A stretch of DNA of 64,000 nt from Mesorhizobium sp. LMG 17147 (GTDB lineage: Bacteria > Pseudomonadota > Alphaproteobacteria > Rhizobiales > Rhizobiaceae). Within the stretch, counting starts at the first letter, position 1. Each line of letters starts with the position of its first letter. Below the pieces are notes generated by a model that worked only from the letters and a program-made list of their open reading frames with translations, was not told the origin of the DNA and made no database searches. The DNA is taken from contig NZ_JANCTC010000001.1 in the NCBI RefSeq assembly GCF_024297145.1, forward strand, positions 248,001 to 312,000, in the 5' to 3' direction. Below, one piece after another: positions 57,760 to 64,000 of this stretch. The translations under genes were made by a program, and so were the position numbers.

Positions 57760-58671
57760 TCAAAGCGGTGCGCGCTTCGTCAGGTTGAGCTTCTTGCGGA
57801 CTTCGTCCGGGCCGATGACCCTGGCGCCCATATTCGACACGATGCTGACCGCCCGCTCGACCAGCTGCGCATTGGTCGCCAGCACGCCCTTGTCGAGCCA
57901 GAGATTGTCCTCCAGCCCGACGCGGACATTGCCGCCGGCGAGCACCGCGGCAGCGACGTAGGCCATCTGGTTGCGGCCGATGGCAAAAGCCGACCAGTTC
58001 CAGGTCGCCGGCACATTGTTGATCATCGCCGTGAAGGTGTTGAGGTCGTCCGGCGCCCCCCACGGCACACCCATGCACAATTGCACCAAGGCGTCCGGCT
58101 TCAGCACTTCTTCCTCGACCAATTGCTTGGCGAACCACAGATGCCCAGTGTCGAAGGCCTCGATCTCCGGCTTGACGCCGAGCGCCGTCATCATGCCGCC
58201 CATGGCACGCAGCATGCCGGGCGTATTGGTCATGACATAGTCGGCCTCAGCGAAATTCATAGTGCCGCAGTCGAGCGTGCAGATCTCCGGCAGGCACTGG
58301 CGGACGTGCTCCATGCGGTTGCTGGCACCGCCCATGTCGGTGGCTTTTTCGTTCAGCGGCAGCGGGTTTTCCGGCGGGCCGAACACCATGTCCCCGCCCA
58401 TGCCGGCGGTCAGGTTCAAAACCACGTCGACATCCGCCGCGCGGATGCGCTCCGTTACTTCACGATAAAGGTGTACGTCGCGCCTGGGCTTGCCGGTTTC
58501 GGGATCGCGCACATGGCAGTGGACGATCGCCGCACCTGCCTTTGCCGCCTCGATGGCCGAATCGGCGATCTGCTTGGGCGAACGCGGCACATGCGGGCTG
58601 CGATCCTGCGAACTGCCGGACCCGGTCACGGCACAGGTAATGAAGACCTCACGGTTCATCGCTAACGGCAT
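57760..58671 (-). CDS. BKACE (DUF849) enzyme, probable 3-dehydrocarnitine cleavage enzyme
   Basis: 303 residues, TIM barrel with zinc. AAIVHCHVRDPETGKPRRD carries the two zinc histidines, and LDCGTMNF, MGVPWGAPDD and VGLEDNLW follow. BKACE enzymes join a beta-keto acid with acetyl-CoA; the carnitine type (Pseudomonas CdhB) gives acetoacetate and betainyl-CoA. ATG 58671 has GGGAGAG upstream. It is the first gene of the cluster, divergent from the CdhR-like regulator. Confidence 0.83.
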   Translation of the reverse strand: MPLAMNREVFITCAVTGSGSSQDRSPHVPRSPKQIADSAIEAAKAGAAIVHCHVRDPETGKPRRDVHLYREVTERIRAADVDVVLNLTAGMGGDMVFGPPENPLPLNEKATDMGGASNRMEHVRQCLPEICTLDCGTMNFAEADYVMTNTPGMLRAMGGMMTALGVKPEIEAFDTGHLWFAKQLVEEEVLKPDALVQLCMGVPWGAPDDLNTFTAMINNVPATWNWSAFAIGRNQMAYVAAAVLAGGNVRVGLEDNLWLDKGVLATNAQLVERAVSIVSNMGARVIGPDEVRKKLNLTKRAPL

Positions 58672-58747
58672 CGGACTCTCTCCCAATAGGACGTAGGGCA
58701 AGAATGCCTGACTTGCCGGAAACTGTTTTGCGTTTTACGAAGATCGT

Positions 58748-59728
58748 GTGACCAAACACGAAAAACCGACGATCTTTCAGGCCGAGCGTTTGCCGCTCAA
58801 GGTAACGCTGCTGGTATTCTCCGGCTCATCGATCATGTGCGTCGCCTCAGCCGTCGATCCATTACGCGCCGCAAACCGCATTGCCGGTGAGACGCTGTTC
58901 GATTTCAGGCTGGTCTCGGTGACGGGCGAGGCGCCGGTTACCACATGCGGCCTGCCGGTGGCGGTCAGCGGCCGCTTCGATGCGGCTGACACAACCGACA
59001 TGCTGGTCGTCGTCGCCGGATTCGGCACGCAGAACTATGCCACATCGGCCCTGCTGTCCGGACTGCGCCGGGCGGCGCGCGCGGCACGCGCCTGCGGCGG
59101 CGTCGAGGCGGGTACGTGGCTGGTGGCGCGCGCGGGCTTGCTGGAAGGGCGCAGCGCCACCACCCACTGGGAGGACATGGAGGATTTCTCGTCGGCCTTT
59201 CCCGGCGTCGACGTGCGCCCCGATCGCTACGTCATCGACGGCCCGGTGTTCACCTCCGGCGGCGCCTCGCCGACCTTCGACCTGATGCTGCATCTGATTC
59301 GCACGCGGCTCGGTATGGCGGTGGCGCTCGATGTCGCGAGCGTCTTCATCTACGACCAGGCGCGCGCCGCGACCGACGCGCAGCCGCTGGTCTCGCTCGG
59401 CCGTCTCGACGGCTATGATCCCAGGTTGGCGCAAGCCATCCGGCTGATGGAAGCGCATATCGACCAGCCGCTGACCATAGGCGCGGTGGCCAAGCGCGCC
59501 GGGGTGACGGCACGAACGCTGGAAAGTATCTTTCGCAAGTCGATCGGTGAAACGCCCGGCGCCTATTATCTCAGGCTGCGCCTCGGCGCCGCGCGCCGGC
59601 TGGTGGTCGACACGCGCGTGGCCATGGCCGATATTGCCGGGCGAACGGGGTTTTCGTCCGCCGCGGCATTTTCCAGAGCGTTTTCAAGAGCGTTCGGCGA
59701 AGCGCCGGTCAGGCTGCGTCAGGGATAA
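58748..59728 (+). CDS. GlxA-type AraC-family activator, CdhR-like
   Basis: 326 residues, GTG start. The N-terminal two thirds are a class I amidotransferase-like domain (VTLLVFSGSSIMCVASAVDP), with no clear catalytic Cys-His pair. The C-terminal AraC HTH is QPLTIGAVAKRAGVTARTLE plus DIAGRTGFSSAAAFSRAF. Pseudomonas CdhR activates carnitine genes and has this design. It is divergent from the BKACE gene across 76 bases. The TAA stop abuts a repeat. Confidence 0.88.
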   Translation: MTKHEKPTIFQAERLPLKVTLLVFSGSSIMCVASAVDPLRAANRIAGETLFDFRLVSVTGEAPVTTCGLPVAVSGRFDAADTTDMLVVVAGFGTQNYATSALLSGLRRAARAARACGGVEAGTWLVARAGLLEGRSATTHWEDMEDFSSAFPGVDVRPDRYVIDGPVFTSGGASPTFDLMLHLIRTRLGMAVALDVASVFIYDQARAATDAQPLVSLGRLDGYDPRLAQAIRLMEAHIDQPLTIGAVAKRAGVTARTLESIFRKSIGETPGAYYLRLRLGAARRLVVDTRVAMADIAGRTGFSSAAAFSRAFSRAFGEAPVRLRQG

Positions 59729-59776
59729 TGCATGTCGCCCAAAAGTGCGTAGCGGTTTTGGCACAACGGCATGCAT
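59728..59776. repeat. Interspersed palindromic repeat, family B, copy 2
   Basis: It reads ATGCATGTCGCCCAAAAGTG, then GTAGCGGTTTTGGC and a closing ATGCAT. Inverted, this matches 36954-37000 closely. It begins at the stop of the CdhR-like gene. Confidence 0.88.
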
Positions 59777-59789
59777 AGACAAAGGTAGA

Positions 59790-59999
59790 TCAGGCAGCGT
59801 CCTGGCGGTCGCTGTTGCCGTCGATCTGCGAGCGCATTTGTCTCGCAAGATGGGTCTCGAAGCGGCTGGCGACCGCGCGATCCCATTCGTTCGCACTCAG
59901 CGCACCTTGCTTCGGATGCGGCAGCGCCATCAGCCGGTCGATGATCGATCCGGCCTCGCCAGATGAGAGCAGGGCGTCGATTTCGCGTTCGTGCTGCAT
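59790..59999 (-). CDS. Small acidic-basic hypothetical protein
   Basis: 69 residues, unrecognised, from ATG 59999 with GGAGG 9 bases upstream. It is mostly helical (REIDALLSSGEAGSIIDRLM; RAVASRFETHLARQMRS) with no cysteine or signal. Codon bias fits the chromosome. It stands between the family B repeat and the O-methyltransferase gene, on the same strand as the latter. Confidence 0.55.
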   Translation of the reverse strand: MQHEREIDALLSSGEAGSIIDRLMALPHPKQGALSANEWDRAVASRFETHLARQMRSQIDGNSDRQDAA

Positions 60000-60164
60000 A
60001 TCGTTTCGCCTCCTTCTTTCCGTTCCCGCCACGAACCACACTATAGGAGGTTCGTGACGGCTGTTTGAAGGCAAGAGCGAGGCGATTGATGGGCGGCGCC
60101 GGGCAAAGTTTTGTCCGCCGCCGCCCATCTTGGGCACGATCGTACCAGTAGGTCAGGCAGTGCT

Positions 60165-60821
60165 TCAGCCAAGCCGCATCGACAGCTCGACATCCTCGCT
60201 GAACGACGTGGACATGTAGCCGCTTCCGGTCGAGCGCACCCGCTCGAGGTATTCGGGGCAAAGATCGGCGTTGTCGGCAACGACGAAGGCGCCCGGCCTG
60301 AGGCGGCTTTCGACCAGACTCAAGATCTCTGGATAGAGCGCTTTGGCGCCGTCGAGCAGAAGCAGGTCGACGGTTTCGGGAAGATCGACGCTTAATGTTT
60401 GCACCGCATCTCCTTCTCGGATTTCCACCAGGTCGATGAGACCGCCTGCCGTCAGATTGTTCCTGGCGCGCGCCACCTTGGATGGCTCGAACTCGCTGGT
60501 GATGAGGCGGCCACCGCCATTGTCCCGCAAGGCTGCGGAAAGGTGCAGGGTCGAGATGCCGAACGAGGTTCCAAATTCAACGATCGTCCTTGCGCTGCTG
60601 CCCCGTGCCAGCATGTAGAGCAGCGTGCCGGTCTCTCGCGAAACGGGAAGCCAGAGGTCCTTTAGCCGCCCATAGAAATCGAGGTATTCGGTCTTGCTTC
60701 GAACGAGGCGGCTCCGCTCCTCGGCGGAGAATTCCGCCACTGCAGGGCTCATTGCCGCAGCGGCTTCCTCGAACAGGCGGTCCAGCAGGGGCGCGAGCGG
60801 CGGTGTCGTCAGTGTGGTCAT
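60165..60821 (-). CDS. Family 3 O-methyltransferase-like protein
   Basis: 218 residues. The SAM-binding motif I is IVEFGTSFGISTLHLS, the acidic residue follows in LITSEFEPSKVARA, and VDLLLLDGAKALYPEIL holds the metal-binding Asp. It resembles catechol/caffeoyl-CoA type O-methyltransferases. It is divergent from a TetR gene, 93 bases apart, so TetR probably controls it. Confidence 0.83.
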   Translation of the reverse strand: MTTLTTPPLAPLLDRLFEEAAAAMSPAVAEFSAEERSRLVRSKTEYLDFYGRLKDLWLPVSRETGTLLYMLARGSSARTIVEFGTSFGISTLHLSAALRDNGGGRLITSEFEPSKVARARNNLTAGGLIDLVEIREGDAVQTLSVDLPETVDLLLLDGAKALYPEILSLVESRLRPGAFVVADNADLCPEYLERVRSTGSGYMSTSFSEDVELSMRLG

Positions 60822-60872
60822 ATCGGTCTCCAGTCAGAATGGAATGTGTTCTTGTGCGACATTCAAAATACG

Positions 60873-60900
60873 ACTAATCATTCGCATTTACTAATCGCAT
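60873..60900. promoter_or_regulatory. Direct-repeat operator candidate between O-methyltransferase and TetR genes
   Basis: ACTAATC occurs at 60873-60879 and 60890-60896, 17 bases apart, each followed by ATT or GCAT. It lies 15 bases before the TetR ATG, where an autorepressor would bind. The link to TetR is inference. Confidence 0.4.
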
Positions 60901-60914
60901 TGGCGCGCCTCTCA

Positions 60915-61547
60915 ATGAGCGATCACCGCAGTCCGCGGATTTCCTCGCGAAAACAGCCCAAGCAGGCCCGCTCGGCGGAGCTCGTTGCTGCGATTTTGCA
61001 GGCTGCTGTTCAGGTTTTGGCGAAGGAAGGCGCGCAGCGCTTCACCACGGCGCGGGTGGCCGAGAAGGCCGGTGTCAGTGTCGGATCGCTGTATCAGTAT
61101 TTTCCGAACAAGGCGGCGATCCTGTTCCGGCTCCAGAGCGACGAATGGCGGCAGACGACCGATTTGCTGCGCGACATCCTCGAGGATGTCGGGAAACCGC
61201 CACTTGAACGGCTGCGCGCCTTGGTCCACGCCTTCCTCCGCTCGGAGTGTGACGAGGCCGCGGTGCGTGTGGCGCTCGACGACGCCGCACCGCTTTACCG
61301 CGACGCGCCTGAGGCGCAGGCGGCAAGGGCGTCCGGAGACCGCACCATCCAGCTCTTCATGCAGAAGGCGTTGCCCAACGCCGCGCAAGCGACTCGCGAA
61401 TTGGCCGGCGACCTGGTCATGACGACGCTCAGCACGGTGGGGAAGCAGTTCTCGGAGTTGCCCCGAACCCCCGCGGAGATCGAAGCCTACGCCGACGCCA
61501 TGGCCGACATGTTCTGCGCCTACCTGAGAGGCCTCGATCACGGCTAA
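60915..61547 (+). CDS. TetR-family transcriptional regulator
   Basis: 210 residues from ATG 60915. The N-terminal HTH (about 20-66) reads ILQAAVQVLAKEGAQRFTTA and AGVSVGSLYQYFPNKAAILF. The C-terminal all-helical domain senses the ligand. A LIxSLYQYF pattern is common in regulators of transporters or enzymes. Divergent from the O-methyltransferase gene. Confidence 0.92.
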   Translation: MSDHRSPRISSRKQPKQARSAELVAAILQAAVQVLAKEGAQRFTTARVAEKAGVSVGSLYQYFPNKAAILFRLQSDEWRQTTDLLRDILEDVGKPPLERLRALVHAFLRSECDEAAVRVALDDAAPLYRDAPEAQAARASGDRTIQLFMQKALPNAAQATRELAGDLVMTTLSTVGKQFSELPRTPAEIEAYADAMADMFCAYLRGLDHG

Positions 61548-61634
61548 GGCAAATGCCAGGCCCGGTCAGCAAGCAGACCGAAAGTTTCGCACGGGCAAAC
61601 CTTGTCGGTGTCAGCCCCGCGGAAAGTCGTCTTT

Positions 61635-61668
61635 ATCCCGCGGCCGCTGAACAATGCGGCCGCGGGAT
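61635..61668. terminator. Perfect 13-base-pair hairpin between convergent TetR and xylA genes
   Basis: ATCCCGCGGCCGC pairs with GCGGCCGCGGGAT around an 8-base loop. It lies 8 bases beyond the xylA stop and 87 beyond the TetR stop. It lacks a T run; a two-way transcript end is likely from position and strength. Confidence 0.6.
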
Positions 61669-61676
61669 GGTATGCC

Positions 61677-63002
61677 TCAGACGTACCGGTTGACGACGTT
61701 TTCGAGTAGTTCCTGACGACCGGATCTGGGCTGCGGCTCGATCTTCTCCTTGACGACGCGCTCGGCAATTTCCTCCAGCGTGCGCTTGCCGGCAAGCATC
61801 GCCTTGGCTTCGGCCGAATCCCAGCCGGCATAGCGCTCGGCGAGCGGGCCGGACAGCGCCTTGTCCTCGACCATGCGCGCTGCCGCCTTGAGGCCGCGAG
61901 CGCAGCAATCCATGCCGCCGATATGGCCGATCAGCAGATCCTGCGGATCGAGCGACTGGCGCCTGAGCTTGGCGTCGAAATTGGTGCCGCCGGTCTTGAA
62001 GCCGCCGGCCTGCAGCACCTGATAGTAGGCGAGAGCCATCTCCGGCACATTGTTGGGGAACTGGTCGGTGTCCCAGCCCGACTGGTAGTCGTTGCGGTTC
62101 ATGTCGATCGAGCCGAAGATTCCCAGCGCATTGGCCAGCGCCAGTTCATGCTCGAACGAATGGCCGGCCAGGATGGCGTGGCCCTGCTCGATGTTGAGCT
62201 TGACCTCATTCTCCAGTCCGAAACGCTTGAGGAAGCCATAGACGGTGGCGACGTCGTAATCATACTGGTGCTTGGTCGGCTCCTGAGGCTTCGGCTCGAT
62301 CAGGATGGTGCCTTCGAAGCCGATCCTGTGCTTGTAATCGACGACCAGATTGAGAAAACGGCCGGCCTGTTCCTGCTCGCGGGCAAGGTCGGTGTTGAGC
62401 AGCGTCTCATAGCCCTCGCGGCCGCCCCACAGCACGTAGTTCTCGCCGTTCAGACGCTTGGTGACGTCGATACAGTGTTTCACCGTCGCCGCCGAATAGG
62501 CAAAGACGTCCGGATCGGGATTGGTGGCGGCGCCCGACATGAAGCGGCGGTTGGAGAACAGGTTGGCCGTGCCCCACAACAGCTTGACGCCGGTCTGCTT
62601 CATCTTTTCCGAGAAATAATCGGCGATCTCGTCGAGCCGCGCCGCACTTTCGGAAAAGTCCCGGCCCTCCGGCCGCACATCGGCATCGTGGAAGCAGAAA
62701 TAAGGCGCGCCCAGCAACGAAAACATCTCGAAGGCGACATCGGCCTTGAGCTTGGCCAACTCCATGGTGTCGGTGCTGCCAGCCTTCGGAAACCACGGCC
62801 GGTCAAATGTCTGGCCGCCGAACGGATCGCCGCCCGGCCAGGCAAAGGAATGCCAATAGGCGACGGCAAAGCGCAGATGGTCTTCGAGCCGCTTGCCGGC
62901 GACGATCTCGTCGGGATTGTAGAACCGGTAGGCCAGCGGATTGGTCGAATCCGGTCCCTCGTATTTGATCTGTTGGATGTCGCCGAAAAAACCGCTGCTC
63001 AT
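61677..63002 (-). CDS. xylA: Xylose isomerase
   Basis: 441 residues from ATG 63002, with GAGAGGA 8-9 bases upstream. It turns D-xylose into D-xylulose. [12 protein letters not shown] holds the catalytic His and Asp, [20 protein letters not shown] the metal-binding Glu and the catalytic Lys, and [21 protein letters not shown] the late metal ligands. xylB lies further upstream on the same strand, beyond the NTF2-like gene. Confidence 0.97.
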   Translation of the reverse strand: MSSGFFGDIQQIKYEGPDSTNPLAYRFYNPDEIVAGKRLEDHLRFAVAYWHSFAWPGGDPFGGQTFDRPWFPKAGSTDTMELAKLKADVAFEMFSLLGAPYFCFHDADVRPEGRDFSESAARLDEIADYFSEKMKQTGVKLLWGTANLFSNRRFMSGAATNPDPDVFAYSAATVKHCIDVTKRLNGENYVLWGGREGYETLLNTDLAREQEQAGRFLNLVVDYKHRIGFEGTILIEPKPQEPTKHQYDYDVATVYGFLKRFGLENEVKLNIEQGHAILAGHSFEHELALANALGIFGSIDMNRNDYQSGWDTDQFPNNVPEMALAYYQVLQAGGFKTGGTNFDAKLRRQSLDPQDLLIGHIGGMDCCARGLKAAARMVEDKALSGPLAERYAGWDSAEAKAMLAGKRTLEEIAERVVKEKIEPQPRSGRQELLENVVNRYV

Positions 63003-63112
63003 GTTCTTTTCCTCTCGCATGGTTCGGCCTGATTACCTCAGGCGTAATTGGTTTCGCGCTGGCGCTGGTCGAAAAGGCTCATGTCAAAGCCACCCAACGA
63101 AGGAGACAGACC

Positions 63113-63475
63113 ATGACCGACCTCAACACCATTGCCGAAAACTACATCGCCGCCTGGAACGAGAGCGACACCGCACGCAGGAAAGCCTTGCTCGAGGCGA
63201 CCTTCGCCGAGGACGTCGGCTACCGCGATCCGATCATGCAGGGCGACGGCCATGACGGCATCGCCGCGCTGATCGAAGGCGTGCAGCAGCGCTTTGCCGG
63301 CTTCAGGTTCTCGCTGAAAGGCAAGCCGGACGGCTTCGCCGATACCATCCGTTTCTCCTGGAATCTCGGGCCGGAAGGCGTCGAGTCCGTCATCGAAGGC
63401 ACCGATATCGGCGTCATCGAGAATGGCCGGCTGAAAAGTGTTACCGGCTTTCTCGACAAGGTGCCGGCACAGTGA
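63113..63475 (+). CDS. NTF2/SnoaL-like small protein
   Basis: 120 residues forming one NTF2-like cone: NTIAENYIAAWNESDTARRK at the start, AEDVGYRDPIMQGDGHDGI in the middle, GTDIGVIENGRLKSVTGFLD at the end. This fold serves isomerases, hydrolases or binding proteins. AGGAGA lies before the ATG. It sits between xylA and xylB on the opposite strand, so a link with xylose use is only positional. Confidence 0.8.
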   Translation: MTDLNTIAENYIAAWNESDTARRKALLEATFAEDVGYRDPIMQGDGHDGIAALIEGVQQRFAGFRFSLKGKPDGFADTIRFSWNLGPEGVESVIEGTDIGVIENGRLKSVTGFLDKVPAQ

Positions 63476-63513
63476 GGCCTTCTCGGCAGGCCACGGCGAG
63501 GGCGGGAAACCGC

Positions 63514-64000
63514 TCACGCCGTGGCGCTCCTGATGGCCGGGTAAAGCTGGCGGTAGCGCTGATAGGCATCTGCATAGGCACCGCCGAGGGCGGCGACCGG
63601 CTCGACCGTGGCGTCCGTCGCCGGCGCCGTGCACACGGCGCGCGGATCGGCGCCGGTCGCCGCGATCAGGCCAAGCCGGGCGGCGCCAAAGGCGGCGCCG
63701 AAATCGCCGTCGGCTGGAATATCGACTGGCAGGCCAAGCGCTGTGGCGATGGCCTTCAGCCAGTAGCGCGAACGCGAGCCGCCGCCGATCGCCGTCACCC
63801 GGGTCAGCGTCGTGCCGGCTTTGGCCAGGGCTTCGAGGCTGTCGCGGAAGGCGAAGGCGACGCCTTCGAGCACGGCCTGGGTCAGCGCCGCGCGGCCGGA
63901 CTCGTGGGCAAGCCCGGTAAAGGCGCCCCGAATGACGGAATCATTGTGAGGCGTCCGCTCACCTGACAGGTACGGCAGGAAGGAGACACCGGTCGGCGCC
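63514..64000 (-). CDS. xylB: Xylulokinase, C-terminal part (runs off the window)
   Basis: The frame is open to the window edge at 64000, and the start lies outside. The visible part has PYLSGERTPHNDS, then VTAIGGGSRSRYWLKAIATA, the ATP-binding motif of FGGY kinases, and a YQRYRQLYPAI end. It phosphorylates D-xylulose after XylA. About 161 of some 480 residues are visible. Confidence 0.92.
   Translation of the reverse strand, partial: APTGVSFLPYLSGERTPHNDSVIRGAFTGLAHESGRAALTQAVLEGVAFAFRDSLEALAKAGTTLTRVTAIGGGSRSRYWLKAIATALGLPVDIPADGDFGAAFGAARLGLIAATGADPRAVCTAPATDATVEPVAALGGAYADAYQRYRQLYPAIRSATA

Overview
The window looks like chromosome of an alphaproteobacterium of the order Hyphomicrobiales, most probably Mesorhizobium or a close relative. 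The reasons are gene order and content: hisF-hisE-coaA, pckA divergent from chvI-chvG-hprK-EIIA-HPr-ahcY-divL, a tsaE/kinase fusion followed by a murU-like gene, addB-addA-trxA, trpF-trpB-trpA-accD-folC, infC, rpmI-rplT-pheS-pheT. High GC with strong third-position bias and several families of short palindromic repeats of the rhizobial type also fit. No species call can be made without a search.

Layout. 1-3000: end of the histidine operon with an arginase-like gene inside it, then coaA. 3055-5214: a three-gene envelope glycan cassette (GT2 glycosyltransferase, methyltransferase, GtrA-type membrane protein). 5389-8265 (minus): alkB, arfB and pckA. 8608-14137: the ChvI/ChvG two-component system, the partial PTS (HPr kinase, EIIA-Man, HPr) and ahcY behind a candidate SahR-type operator. 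14326-26247: divL with tyrosine in place of the phospho-acceptor histidine, the TsaE-kinase fusion, a MurU-like uridylyltransferase, addB, addA and trxA. 26376-36175: a cupin, a VOC protein, folC, accD and trpABF (minus), small proteins, a YgjP-like metallopeptidase, BenE and a hydrolase. 36390-42393: infC with an ATT start, an ICMT-like protein, rpmI, rplT, pheS and pheT. 42433-50880: accessory genes, including a nucleotidyltransferase, an aldo/keto reductase with a divergent LysR, cytochrome b561 with YceI, a Gfo/Idh oxidoreductase, a broken FAD dehydrogenase, and a GntR regulator divergent from a cupin. 50927-59728: an esterase followed by a gamma-butyrobetaine/carnitine catabolic cluster with a divergent CdhR-like activator. 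59790-64000: small genes, an O-methyltransferase divergent from TetR, xylA, an NTF2-like protein and the C-terminal part of xylB.

How the genes fit together. The carnitine cluster can be read as a near-complete route: CoA ligation, acyl-CoA dehydrogenation, hydration by a CaiD-like enzyme, oxidation by carnitine 3-dehydrogenase, and cleavage by a BKACE (DUF849) enzyme toward betaine. It also holds an HD-domain protein with a PhnZ/MIOX-like ligand set, whose role is unknown and whose 3' end looks frameshifted. At least five families of palindromic or short repeats lie between genes. Several repeat edges (TAGAGC or TAAAGC) coincide with the stop codons of neighbouring genes.

No rRNA, tRNA, CRISPR array, insertion sequence or prophage was seen. 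The only stretch longer than 300 bases without a gene is the pckA-chvI divergent region (8266-8607).
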